Shown here piece after piece: positions 22,581-32,505 of a stretch of DNA of 51,857 bases (the stretch's first letter is position 1; each line of letters opens with the position of its first letter). The translations under genes were made by a program, and so were the position numbers. Origin of the DNA: Perkinsus olseni (lineage: Eukaryota; Perkinsozoa; Perkinsida; Perkinsidae); contig JABANP010000387.1 in NCBI GenBank assembly GCA_013115135.1, forward strand, positions 1 to 51,857, written 5' to 3'. The notes beneath the pieces were generated by a model, which searched no databases, was not told where the DNA came from, and saw nothing but the letters and a program-made list of their open reading frames with translations.

Positions 22581-22879
22581 GGCGGGAAAAGAGGCCTATT
22601 GTAACCTAGCGACTGATCGTGAATGCGCCAGTTCCAAATGAGTTGAGAAAAAGCAAGATTGCAAGAGCAGCCTCCTTGATGTGTCGCGCGCCACGAAATT
22701 CCTTGGAACGCTAACCTTACTGTGTCGAATTAGAAACAGCATCCATCGCTGAGCTAGCGCAGCTCCTCGAACACTAGCAGTGCGCGGATCATGGCGAGAG
22801 GGTTTCTCTCGGAGAGAAAGTGTAAATTGGGGAGCTTCACAACTTCAGTCTTTTCCTGTGTAGTTTTGGTCTTATCATC
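22581..22879. promoter_or_regulatory. divergent spacer between membrane protein and acetate kinase genes
   Basis: About 300 bases separate the minus-strand membrane protein gene from the plus-strand acetate kinase gene, the point where gene direction flips. No long frame is present. It probably contains promoters for both genes; I see no classical TATA box close to the acetate kinase ATG. Confidence 0.4.
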
Positions 22880-24187
22880 ATGTTGTCATCTTCGGTGGGT
22901 ATTCGCACGAGCCAGCTGGCTCCTATGGGAGTCAGGTTCTTCGCCAGCAAGGCTCCCAAGCTGGTCCTGACTCTCAACTGCGGTTCTAGCTCTATCAAAT
23001 ACCAACTTCTTGATATGAACTCTGAGGACTGCAAAGTGAAGGGCCTCATCGATTCCATTGGTACCGAGAACTGCAAGCTTCGCTTTGACGCCGAGAGCCC
23101 GAACGAGAGAGTTGAGCAGATCCCCAACATGTCCTATGAGGACGCCATGACCTCCGTTATCGAGGATATCAAGTCCAAGCCCGAGGTCAAGGACGAGGGC
23201 ATCACTGGTGTCGGCCATCGTGTCGTTCATGGTGGTCCGAAGCTCACTAAGCCCACTCTTGTTACCCCTGAGGTCCTGCAGGAGATCAAGAACTGCATCA
23301 AGCTCGCCCCTCTTCACAACCCTGCCAACGCTGAGGGTATCGAGATCGCTGCTAAGATCCTCGGCCCCGACGTCCCCCATGTCGCCTGCTTCGATACTGC
23401 CTTCCATTCAACTATCCCTGAGTACGCCAACACCTACGCCATCCCGTACGACATCTCCAAGAAGCTTCAGTTGAAGAAGTACGGTTTCCACGGCATTTCC
23501 CATCAGTTCGTGTCGCTGAAGGCAGCCCAGCAGCTTCATCTCGACCCTAGCCGCTCGAACTTCATTGTTGCCCATCTCGGTAGTGGCTGCAGTGCTACTG
23601 CCGTTCACAACGGCAAGTCCGTCGATACTACCATGGGTATGACTCCCATGGACGGTCTCGTCATGGGCACTCGCGCCGGCAACCTCGACCCCGGTGTAGA
23701 GCAGTATCTTTGCGAGCAGCTCAACCTCTCCATTGAGGAGGTCACCAACATCCTCAACAAGAAGTCTGGTCTTCTCGGAGTCAGTGGCATCTCCAACGAT
23801 ATGCGTGTGCTTATCGAGACTTCCGAGGATGAGTCCGCTGATCCTGAGACCCGCCGTCGTGCTCAGTTGGCCATTGATATGTTCGTCTACCGCCTTAGTC
23901 GTTACATCGCTTCTTTGATGGTGTCTGCCAGTTCCCGTTTGGATGCCTTGGTCTTCACTGGTGGCATTGGTGAGAACTCTGCCTTCATCCGTTCTCGTGT
24001 GATGCAGTCTCTCAAGTTCATGAGGTTCTTCGAGAACCCCAAGTACAACGCTGTCAACGGTGCCAACACCAACGGTATCATCACTGAGCTCGACAGCCCC
24101 ACTCTCGGTATGGTTATTCAGACCAACGAAGAGCTCCAGATCGCCAGAGAGGTGTTGCAGGTTCTTAAGGCCGTTACGAAGAACTAA
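22880..24187 (+). CDS. ackA: acetate kinase, probably mitochondrial, intronless
   Basis: Interconverts acetyl phosphate + ADP and acetate + ATP. A single 435-codon frame carries every family signature: LTLNCGSSSIKYQL (phosphate 1, residues about 30-43), GVGHRVVHGGP (about 112-122), AHLGSGCSATAVHNG, MGTRAGNLDPG with the catalytic Arg, and FTGGIGENSA with the metal-binding Glu near the C-terminus. The extra 28 N-terminal residues (MLSSSVGIRTSQLAPMGVRF) contain Ser, Thr and Arg but no acid, as in a mitochondrial transit peptide. Codons end strongly in C (ctc, atc, aac, gtc) and there is no intron, unlike the neighbours, which fits high expression and perhaps bacterial origin. No phosphotransacetylase gene is nearby. 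Partners in the cell are unknown. Confidence 0.97.
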   Translation: MLSSSVGIRTSQLAPMGVRFFASKAPKLVLTLNCGSSSIKYQLLDMNSEDCKVKGLIDSIGTENCKLRFDAESPNERVEQIPNMSYEDAMTSVIEDIKSKPEVKDEGITGVGHRVVHGGPKLTKPTLVTPEVLQEIKNCIKLAPLHNPANAEGIEIAAKILGPDVPHVACFDTAFHSTIPEYANTYAIPYDISKKLQLKKYGFHGISHQFVSLKAAQQLHLDPSRSNFIVAHLGSGCSATAVHNGKSVDTTMGMTPMDGLVMGTRAGNLDPGVEQYLCEQLNLSIEEVTNILNKKSGLLGVSGISNDMRVLIETSEDESADPETRRRAQLAIDMFVYRLSRYIASLMVSASSRLDALVFTGGIGENSAFIRSRVMQSLKFMRFFENPKYNAVNGANTNGIITELDSPTLGMVIQTNEELQIAREVLQVLKAVTKN

Positions 24188-24780
24188 ATCTGACGGGCTC
24201 CTTTACCATTTCGCTGCCTTGAGAATTTTCTTCACTAGGTTGCATACTTGGCAATTCCAGTGCTGCGCACAGCTCCGCATCTGATGGGGGTAAGAGTGGC
24301 CGTATGGTGGCTCACTAGCTGTGCAGCATCGTCCTATATAGAATTGTGCGATCAGTGCCTATTGTTCAGTTTTACCGATTCTGATTTCGCAGTGTTGGAG
24401 TAAATGAAAGGGCGGTTCGCATATCGGTGCTTCTCCTTCAGTCGGACAGTCAAGTATACTTTATGTGGTGGGTGGATTTGAGGGGCTGATGATCTGCCCT
24501 TCGTGTTTGGCAACGCGTTATTAGCTCCTAGTAAGCTGTAGAATTGGATGAGATTTCCTCACGGAAGTTTGTTTGAATTCCTCATTGCTTTGCGGGGCTT
24601 GATGGTCCTTACGCCCCGACTTCACAGTAACAAGGTGTGCTGCTCTCCTCACTGCGTGACACTAGCATCTCGGCGTCTTGTTTGCGGTAGAGTAGCGGAG
24701 CGCCAGACTCGGGTAGGGTTGGCATTGTCTTGTTACTGCAGCGGGAATTCACAACCAGTGTGATCCAGTGCTCGGCTTTT
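24188..24780. other. intergenic plus possible first exon of the PUS7-like gene
   Basis: No recognisable protein motif. The PUS7-like reading frame opens directly after an acceptor-like TTTTAG ending at 24780, so a short upstream exon with the start codon is expected here; an ATG at 24548 and one at 24601 are candidates. The first 100-200 bases should be acetate kinase 3' UTR. Confidence 0.35.
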
Positions 24781-27761
24781 AGGCGTCACCTGATTCTGCG
24801 GTGTCTGCTGTGAACGGCAACCCGGTTCCCGAAGCCCGAGGGCCCAAATTCACTAAGTTTTTCGAAAAAGTTGGTGTAGAAGAGTTCATCGACCCGCTCC
24901 ATATTGGAGGGGTCATGAAGGCTCGGGTACTGTAAAATTCCCTCGGATCATGAAGGCAGCGGAAACGTCTCTCTTTGTGTAGTTTATTGACTGGGAGGTG
25001 AGAGAAGTCGGTATGGACGGCAGAGTCGCCAGGATGCCAGAGGATGAGGCACCGGAATGGTGGGGTGCTTCGGAACCGGCTGAGAAGGAATCAGTGGGGA
25101 CGGAATCTCGAGAAGCTAACGCCTACCATTGTGGGAGTGACGGCGTTGATCAAACCGAGTTGTATCGGAGGGCTTATGAGGACGGGTGATATCCTTTACA
25201 ATGCGGGGCTCACGGGACGGGCAGTTTCAGATACCTGCTTGGAGATAATGCTGCAGAGTTCGTCCGAGAAAAATGCGGGACGGGGGCCTTCGAGAATATA
25301 GTCAAATTCAGCAATTCCACACAAAAGGTCGTGTCGGGGTGGCGATGGTGGCGATAGTCTGGCGTCCTGTTCTCGAACCTGTAGAAATCGGCCCGGTCAG
25401 GGTGCTGTTCTAGCGCTCGGGGATGCAGTATCAGAGAATATTTGGAAGGCTCATCCTCAGGCTACGAAAGAGTCCGGTAGCGCAGATCATCGGCGTCGGC
25501 TATTCGAGTGGAAGTTTGACGGTGGTGTGGAGGCCATGGCTGCTGCGTACAAAATACGCGGTGCAATCGCTGGCTTGCTGAGAGAGGTAGTTATCGTCAG
25601 TGGTGGTTGAGGGGACAGCAAGGTGCTTCAGTCGCTAGCAGTGGTTCCGTTCAAGCTGCTATCGGATAAGGTCATCTACTATGCCGCTGTGAATGCCGAG
25701 AGAAATCAATTTCTTCTGAGCTGTATGGATCAGTGGGAGGCGGCTCGAGTCCTCTACTTCTTTGGTGCCGGGTAGTATCGTGTTGGGATTCCCACAGTGT
25801 AGTGCAGTCGCTGTTCCCGGCAGATACTCTTCGGAAACGCTGTTGGTTCATTTGGGAAGGTCGAAGGCATCCAGAGAGGGATGGCAGTTAATTTCCAAGT
25901 TGAGGAGAGAGTTCCCGTCCTACTTCCCGGATGTGCGGGTTGACGTCCACGAACGGGAAACTGAGTCGAGTGTAATAGCGTCTTGGGTGGCAACGGTGTA
26001 AGGGCTACGTGTTGGTAGGGAGCAGTAGTGGAGCTCAGCTGGTCGAGAAAATACTCGCCCGTCGGACTGTACAAGGGAAGTCGGTGGAAGTTTGTTCTGG
26101 TCAAGGCTGGATGGGATACGACAGCGATACAGCGAGCCATCGAGCGGAGACTCGACCTTCCTAAAGACACCATGCACTTTGCGGGTGTTAAGGACAAGTT
26201 CGGAGTTACCTATCAGTAGACAGAGGCTTCGATCCGGGCGACCATCTCGGCTTGAAGTGTAAGTGCAGGTTCGCCACTCTGCCCGTCACACATAGTGAGC
26301 GGCAGCTACGGGAAGCCGTGGACAGCATCAATGCGAGGATGCGGAGCAGAGACATGTTCGTCAAAGTGAGCGGTTTTGAAAGAGAATACGTCGAAGGGAG
26401 TACGACGGAGCTGCGTCACGGAATGCTCTCTTCCGGCTGCGAGTTCGAGATGTCGAGGAAGGGTCTGCTGAGAAGCTCCGGGCCTCGAAGTTAGCGGAGA
26501 CCGGCTTCATCAACTACTATGGTTTGCAAAGGTTTGGCATTAATCCCCATCACGACGAGTCTAGGCACAGCAATGTAGTAAACTTGGCTGCCTTTTTCGC
26601 CACCTGTTCTATAAGGTCGACATTGGGGCTGCCTTGGTGTCGGGCGATTACGAGAGGGCTGCAAGGCTCATACTCACTCCCGCAGCCAGTGATGGAAGAG
26701 ATGTTGCCGAGGTACAACCCTCAGCACTTCGGCGCCAGGCCTCGAGTGATGGAGATACAGGTGCTCCGGGAGTGGCAGGTCACCGGAGACTCGTCTGTGG
26801 CTGTTGGGGAACTCCAGAAGATCCGTTCACGAGACCGAGACGTTGAGATGTAGGAACACCCGAGAAGGCTGTCAGACATCAATGGTGACAGGTGGTCGAG
26901 AATGATGAGTGCGATTGCCACGCAGCCTAGTGCTGACGGTTACAGACGATCCCTTAGAACAGGAGTACCGCGAAGCATACTACAGATACACTTCTTGGCG
27001 TATCAGTCCTGTCTTTGGAACCGGATGGCCTCCAGGTATACTCTGTTGTAGCAGTGGGAGCTTCTGATTTATGCTAGTTTAGGAGGATTCGAGAATGTGG
27101 CCTGGAGGTTGTCCCGGGTGATGTGGTTTGGTGCAAGGAAAAGGGGGACATCACCGTCGTTGATTCTTCGAGGGAGCGGTAGCGTCTTCTTCTCAAGATG
27201 TAAAGAGGCCCTCATCGCGTAGGTACAGTATAGATGACGTCCTAGTTCCGACATGGGGCAGCCAGTTGGAGGGTAAAGACAAGCTACTGAAGCTGGGCAT
27301 CAACACTCGGCACGTGTGAGAGCTGGTGAAGGTTTCGCTTGGAGACTGGGCAGCTCGGGCGTGGCCTTAGATACGCGGAGCTTCTCAAGGATTCGGTTTC
27401 TCGTGGTGAAGCGTCGGATAGTATCCTGCGAGAGGATCTCGATCTTGACTTTTCTCGCAGTCTGGGCGTTCGGGCGCGACTCCCGAGTATCCCTAGACGG
27501 CTGGTAGCGAAACCACAGGGGCTCAACTGCTGGGAGGAGGCAGAGGAAGAGAAGCGGAATCTGATGCTAGAGGTAGATCTCCTGGGCTTGAGTAGGGTTA
27601 AGGTTTGCTCTTGATGGCATCACGCTTACCGGATCGTATTTTTCAAACTCATGTGAGGGCGCATTCAATGGTTCCTGTGCCCTCAGTTCTTCTTACCCCG
27701 GGGATGCTACGCGACGATGCTGCTACGTGAGATCATGGAGGAGGGGTATGCCCCATGCTGA
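24781..27761 (+). CDS. tRNA/RNA pseudouridine synthase, PUS7/TruD family, many exons
   Basis: PUS7 makes pseudouridine 13 in tRNA and modifies other RNAs. The exon at 24781-24926 gives VGVEEFIDPLHIGGVMKAR; after a 56-nt intron, FIDWEVREVGMDGRV is the DF-V-EI motif of the family. Further exons give FKLLSDKVIYYAA and GWQLISKLRREFPSYF (eukaryote-type insert). The frame at 26028-26219 carries the catalytic block FAGVKDKFGVTYQ, with the Lys and Asp of the AG-KDK signature. GFINYYGLQRFGINPHHDES follows near 26500, then SILQIHFLAYQSCLWNRMAS near 26990, CGLEVVPGDVVW near 27110, RRLVAKPQGLNCW near 27500 and the terminal CYATMLLREIMEEGYAPC, with the stop at 27761. Family motifs are complete and in order. 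The start codon was not identified (see 24188-24780), and most intron borders are approximate. Confidence 0.85.
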
Positions 27762-28763
27762 TCGGCCCCTTTCTCATTCAAGTGTGTTCGACTGCCCTCG
27801 ATCGTAGGGCATCTCCATATCTGAGCATGTTTCGGTCGTCCGTTTCTTCCCTAATCTGCTGTTGTTGCGGCTTGGTAGGTGGACGGGCTTTGGGGCAAGC
27901 GGTTATTCTACTTCGTGAATTCCTTCGTGTGGTCATCGAAGGATTTCTTGTGCCTATTGGTCGTCATTTATTCTACATGATACCCGCCTTTCGTAACGAG
28001 AGTCTCACTGTTCTATGGCCTTCAGTGCAGAATTGCAGTCAGTCTAAGGTTTTGGTCGGAACTTGAGGGCTAGCGAGAGTGCCTGCACACGGCTAGGGAC
28101 TTGAGGGTTGGCGAGAGTGCCTGCACACGGCTAGTAGTCCAACCAGTATTCGTAACTCGACTCCGCCTGAGATCATTGCCATCGTTTTGAAACCTTGTAG
28201 TGTCCCAATCGTCTGCACGGTGGACCTGAGACTGTCAGCTGGAGAGGTTTGGGCTTCTTGACGAGTGCAGGAAGGTACGTGAGGCCACAGAATATTATCA
28301 GCTGCGTCTCGCCCACGGCACGTTCTGATTGAGAAGTAATGGGCTCGCCGGATCCGTAATGGCCACCCCGTATGCCTTTGGCCCTCCAGCATCGTCTCAG
28401 TTGGTGATAAAGATTCTGCATCGTTGAAGTTAAGGGTCCGGTTTGACTGCAGATTTGACGACATTGATAATCATCGGGCTCTCGAATCGCCGTTGCGCTA
28501 GCCATATCTCTCTTACCTGACCTTGAGCCACTATGGGGAGAGGCTTTTCCTGAGATAAGTGGAGCGTGCTGGACGGCCGCACAAGGCGAACGAAGTTCCG
28601 CCCTATATTTCAGTGTCTCCTTTACCTTCTCTCTGAGAAAAAGAGGCCTAAGACTTCACGTATCATTCTCTTGATGAAGAGATACATTGCCTCAGCTCAA
28701 GCGAACGCATCGCATGGTAGCGGGCGACCGGAATAGCGGTTGGCCTGTCGATGTAGGATCCGT
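27762..28763. other. no confident gene
   Basis: Contains a plus-strand frame at 27755-28066 and minus-strand frames at 28093-28505 without recognisable motifs, plus a 38-bp tandem duplication near 28.1 kb. No homology to the tandem membrane-protein genes that follow was noticed. Confidence 0.35.
28062..28134. repeat. 38-bp tandem duplication
   Basis: Two adjacent copies of a 38-bp unit starting CTTGAGGG(C/T)T(A/G)GCGAGAG and ending at CACACGGCTAG, differing at two positions. The second copy lacks the last three bases. The near identity suggests a recent duplication. Confidence 0.9.
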
Positions 28764-28808
28764 TGACGCCAAGTCGCTGATGTGACGCCGTGCAGCTGAG
28801 GTGACGCC
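28764..28808 (+). repeat. three TGACGCC boxes on a 19-bp period, upstream of copy 1
   Basis: TGACGCC occurs at 28764, 28783 and 28802, exactly 19 bp apart, and ends 49 bp before the ATG of the first membrane-protein gene. Related boxes precede copies 2 and 3. Regulatory function is an inference from position; the open reading frame also continues upstream through the last box. Confidence 0.6.
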
Positions 28809-28857
28809 TGTGCGCGCGGTGCTATTCACCCCCTCACACATTTGCTTTCCCTTAGAC

Positions 28858-29514
28858 ATGAGCCAACTTGTCTACGAGTATGATCCATCGGATACACCTT
28901 CAGGCTTTCTGCGATGGTCAAACCCGACCACGAGTAAGCCCTCGAGGGCACGGCGGCTCCTGCAAAGTCTCAAAGCTGCGAGTATAATGTTCACCCCGCG
29001 GGATGTGCTTACAGTGGCTCTCGTGTCTGCCTTGGTGTCGGTCTTTTTCATCTGGTACAGTTGGACTCTCCTGACCATTTCATACCGCCTCTCCTCGGTC
29101 TTGGATATCACAATCCAGAGGGTGAGCATGAAGCAGGTTTGGTGTGGTATGATAACGCTCGAGAGGGATACGAACTACTGCGCACGAGGGACCATAGACT
29201 TGCGCATCCGAAACGGACTATTGACTGACCTCACCATCTTTAGCGCTGAGCTCGCGACGTCTACCCAGTCCATGTCTGGTGCCAATCATCTCGTCGCTGG
29301 TTTCTTGCAAATCGGTGGTGTCGTCGTGAGGAGGATGAGCGATGGTGTCTACACCTTACCGGTAAGTCTTTCATCATTGACGCATGAAGACCTCTGGCAC
29401 CCCAACGTCAGCCGTTGCGATGCCCAGTTAGACCTGAATGCGCTGGGGTACCACTTCGACCGGCTCGATTTTGGTATCCTACAGGTGCCTAACTTTACTA
29501 TTCCTCTTTCGTAA
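28858..29514 (+). CDS. type II membrane protein, tandem family copy 1
   Basis: Single-exon gene of 218 codons. The first ATG in the homologous region gives MSQLVYEY, followed by the family motif DPSDTPSGFLRWS. A basic segment precedes one strong membrane span (about residues 45-67), so the long C-terminal part should face the lumen or outside. That part contains VWCGMITLE, CARGTIDLRIRNGLL and AGFLQIGGVVV, and ends GILQVPNF. The alternating pattern around DLRIRN-like strands recalls an LEA14/TMEM106-type beta sandwich, but I cannot prove it. Paired cysteines and N-x-S/T sites fit an exported domain. It is the most divergent of the three copies. Function unknown. Confidence 0.75.
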   Translation: MSQLVYEYDPSDTPSGFLRWSNPTTSKPSRARRLLQSLKAASIMFTPRDVLTVALVSALVSVFFIWYSWTLLTISYRLSSVLDITIQRVSMKQVWCGMITLERDTNYCARGTIDLRIRNGLLTDLTIFSAELATSTQSMSGANHLVAGFLQIGGVVVRRMSDGVYTLPVSLSSLTHEDLWHPNVSRCDAQLDLNALGYHFDRLDFGILQVPNFTIPLS

Positions 29515-30674
29515 TTCTGAGTGGGTCTAGATCGCGGCATTCAACCATGGCGATGTCGAGATGTCGAATTCCGCCACTCGTATGATCGTGGCTCCAAGGA
29601 GAGCCCAGGGTGATCTCGAGGCGGTCGCTTTCCGGCGAGATATCAGGCGACATCTCGTCTGGTTGCAGTCCTTTGCACTGTTACCTTAACCCCCATTCAG
29701 CGAACATCTGTCGGTATTTTCAATAATTTCTCCCACGTAACCTGCGCTTTTGCGTTGTAGTTGGGCACGCGGAAGCCGTTAATTCTTTTCGAGGCACTGG
29801 AGATGCTCTCGTAAGGAGAGCTTCAGTACTGTGGACGCGATGATTGTGATTTCTGGCAAGGGCAATAGTGAGAGTGTGTAAAGCACCCACACAGACAGGC
29901 GGACTGCTGTAAAAGGTGTTTCAGCGTGCTGTCGGTCATTTTGCAGGCGTGCTTCTCGCTGACGAGCAAGAACTTGGCGAGAAACACTCCCTCGAAATCG
30001 TCCCCGCGGTCCACAGATCCTTCAGTCTGGATCAGTCTCCCCTTTCGATTTTCATTAGGTTCCCTGCCTGAGTGCTTGGCTACGCCACGGTGTTACACCG
30101 AAGATCCGAGGCTCCCAATGAACCCCTATGGCTGCTCTCGCTATGGACCCTGAGCCTCTCGCTATCTAAGACTATGGGACTCGCGATTCACCGTACGTCG
30201 AAGACCCGCGACTTCTTTGGGAATTCCAAGGTTCTCGAGCAATCAATTCGTGGCCCCACGACCTGTCCTACTTGGAAGGGCAGGCCCTCGGAATGTCGGG
30301 CTGCTGATGGCTTGGGACGAGCGCGTTACTCGCTGTGTTCCTCTGCTCTTGCGGGTCAGTGCCAGTCGCAGCCGCGTGAGGTATGACGAGGACTCACGAC
30401 CTTGCCTCTTGTAAGGGCTTGAATTTTCTTCGGTCGTGGTGGTGGGCTCAGCATCGTTTGCTTGAGGTCTGAGATGCGCTCGTTGATTCGGAGACTCTCC
30501 GACGGAGAGCCTCGGGCGTTCCTCTGCCGGCGTATTGGGCTCCTGTTCCTCGTGGATCGCCGTGATTCTGTCTGCAAATTCATCAAAACTTGCCGAGCCC
30601 GTCGAAGACGCCTTCTCATTTCGGAATGTGCTCTGCAATATATCGGGCGCAGGCCACTTTGGCTCAGGGCCTGG
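29515..30674. other. spacer between copies 1 and 2 of the membrane-protein family
   Basis: Short frames only. The segment TTGCGTTGTAGTTG near 29752 also occurs downstream of copy 3 (near 33340), so part of the spacer belongs to the duplicated unit. A 182-codon minus-strand frame (30243-30791) overlaps the start of copy 2 and has low-complexity composition; I do not count it as a gene. Confidence 0.4.
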
Positions 30675-30719
30675 TGACACGGCGACGCAGCGGCGACGCG
30701 GTGACGCGGTGGTGACACC
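30675..30719 (+). repeat. TGACRC/CGACGC box array upstream of copy 2
   Basis: Boxes begin at 30675, 30683, 30694, 30702 and 30713, alternately 8 and 11 bp apart, so the pattern repeats every 19 bp. The last box starts 34 bp before the ATG of copy 2, the same distance as the last box of copy 3. Confidence 0.6.
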
Positions 30720-30746
30720 AAGTAGGTCCACGTGCTCCACTCGAGC

Positions 30747-31424
30747 ATGCTGCCCAGCTACTACGCCCTGGATATGAAGAACTCCGTTCACGAGTACGAC
30801 CCATCGGATACACCTTCCGGCTTCTTGCGGTGGTCGAGGCCCGCGGTTAAGAGGCGCTCACACTTTCAGAATCTACTGGAATGCCTAAAAACCTCGCGTG
30901 GGAAGAATGCTCTGCGCCATATGGCAACGGTGGCCCTTCTATTTGGACTTTTATTGGCCTTCATATTGTTGTACATTTGGACTCTCCTGGTGATCACATA
31001 CCACCCATCGTCGGTTCTGGAAATTGACGTCGAAAGAGTTGCCGTGGAGCAGGTTTGGTGTGGTACAGTTACTCTTGAGCCTAAGATAGAGCGCTGCGCA
31101 ACGGGGACCATGGACTTGAGGATTCGGAACAGACTGTGGATAGACTTGAGTATCCTCAGCGCTGACCTATCGCCGTCCGCTGAGTCCAATTCTCGGACCG
31201 ATCCTTTGACCGGTGGTTTCTTGCAAGTTGGTGGCACTGTCGTTAAGGCGATGAGCGATGACGTCTACACCTTGCCGGTGACTCTTGCATCCCTGATGCG
31301 CGAAGACTGGCAGCCTAGCGTTAGCAACTGCAGGCTCCACTTGGATTTGAGTGCGCTGGGATGTCGCTCTAATGATGTCAATTATGGTATCCTTCAAGTA
31401 CCTATTCTCACTGCTTCTCGTTAG
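30747..31424 (+). CDS. type II membrane protein, tandem family copy 2
   Basis: Single exon, 225 codons from the ATG giving MLPSYYALDMKNSVHEY. It shares DPSDTPSGFLRWS, the membrane span (about residues 60-80) and VWCGTVTLE, CATGTMDLRIRNRLW, GGFLQVGGTVV and NYGILQVP with copies 1 and 3. DNA identity with copy 3 is very high in the first 250 bases and lower afterwards, which suggests recent duplication or gene conversion at the 5' end. The luminal domain varies most around residues 140-160. The frame stays open 15 bases upstream of the ATG without an earlier ATG. Role unknown. Confidence 0.75.
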   Translation: MLPSYYALDMKNSVHEYDPSDTPSGFLRWSRPAVKRRSHFQNLLECLKTSRGKNALRHMATVALLFGLLLAFILLYIWTLLVITYHPSSVLEIDVERVAVEQVWCGTVTLEPKIERCATGTMDLRIRNRLWIDLSILSADLSPSAESNSRTDPLTGGFLQVGGTVVKAMSDDVYTLPVTLASLMREDWQPSVSNCRLHLDLSALGCRSNDVNYGILQVPILTASR

Positions 31425-32205
31425 TCTTCATGAGTGGCTTTCGTTTGCCGTTTTGGATTCCAGTGATGCCGCGCTTCCAGACTTAGTTCATGTAATCTCG
31501 TCATTTGCACTCTTCGGGGAGGCTTCCTCTTAATAGGGACCGTGCCCGGTGTCTCTGTACTTTTTTGATATCTTTCGCTCGTATATCAGGGAGAATCTTT
31601 TGCACTTGAACTTCGACTTGCGTTGCATTTTAGGAGGTGGAGTGCTCATGAGTCACTGTCACTTTCATCGCTATCCTCAGACCCAGCGGGATGCTAGTCG
31701 CATTCGGACTCCCAACTCAGCCAACCGGGAGAGAATGGGGGGAATTGATTCTCTCCGGCGCCGCCAGCGGCCCGTCAGGTACGAGCTTGTTGCGGCCCGC
31801 AACTTGCGAGCGGCTGCCATGAAGGTAATGCGCCTTTCCACTGAAATGATTTCACGCTCCAGTGGATAGTCTGGTCTCTTCGGACCCTTAGCGGCAGTCT
31901 CGGAGACCCGGTAGTCTAGTGGCCCACGCCCCGCTATCTCCCGGATCTCCCACGAGGGCACCAACTTCCAGGAGTTTATTCGACAGACTTATTCTGCATA
32001 ACAGGATTGACAGGCTTCTTGGTTGGATCATTGCCGGTGTCCAAGGTCATGAAATCGATTATTGAGGTTGTTGATACACAACATTACCTATTATATACGG
32101 ATTGGTCATACTAATTTTTGCAGAGAAGAGGGGTAAATTGAACGCTCGGATTAGCAGTACGGTCCGCGGTGTGTCGGACGCAGGGCAATTTGCGTCGAGG
32201 CTCGG

Positions 32206-32478
32206 TGACGCCGCACGGTGACGCCGAAATTCAAATTGCCCGCCCAAAAAACCGATTATAGGTACCTATGTGTTGGGCTCATACACAAATTTTCAAGGCC
32301 ATATTCGCATGCCGTGCCTCGCACTATCTGTCAGAAGTTGAAGCTGTGATTTTGGCACTTCAATGGGATTTACACGGGGCTCGAATTGCCCTTCTGGCCG
32401 CAATAAGGGGTCGGCTCTTACCCCGGCGCGCCGCGTCTAGCGGTGACGTTGTGGACCACAGCGTCTCCAGGTGACGCC
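32206..32478 (+). repeat. dispersed TGACGCC boxes upstream of copy 3
   Basis: TGACGCC at 32206, 32219 and 32472, and TGACGTT at 32444. The box at 32472 starts 34 bp before the copy 3 ATG in a context shared with copy 2. The array is less regular than at copies 1 and 2. Confidence 0.45.
32365..32403 (+). repeat. dispersed repeat, unit 1 (partner at 33699-33737)
   Basis: 39 bp ending CTCGAATTGCCCTTCTGGCC plus GCAAT, nearly identical to 33699-33737. One copy lies upstream of gene copy 3 and the other just after the remnant of a fourth copy, so it may mark the unit border of the tandem array. Confidence 0.8.
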
Positions 32479-32505
32479 GAGCAGGTCCATGTGCTCCGCT
32501 CGAGC

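Larger units (their letters stand above)
31425..32505. other. spacer between copies 2 and 3, part of the duplicated unit
   Basis: The first 250 bases resemble the 3' flank of copy 3: both contain TTTGCCG, GGCTTCCTCT, CTGTACTTTTTT and a later CTCATGAGTCAC. An open plus-strand frame at 31549-31869 has no motif. Two TGACGCC boxes lie at 32206 and 32219, well upstream of copy 3. Confidence 0.5.

Noticed and set aside
22886..23407. 173-codon minus-strand frame with LDTL/LGLGLD-like composition
   Set aside because: It is antisense to the acetate kinase gene, whose strong codon bias keeps opposite frames open. No motif supports it.
30243..30791. 182-codon minus-strand frame with Thr/Glu-rich composition
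   Set aside because: Low complexity, overlaps the start of membrane-protein copy 2 on the other strand, and has no counterpart at copies 1 or 3.
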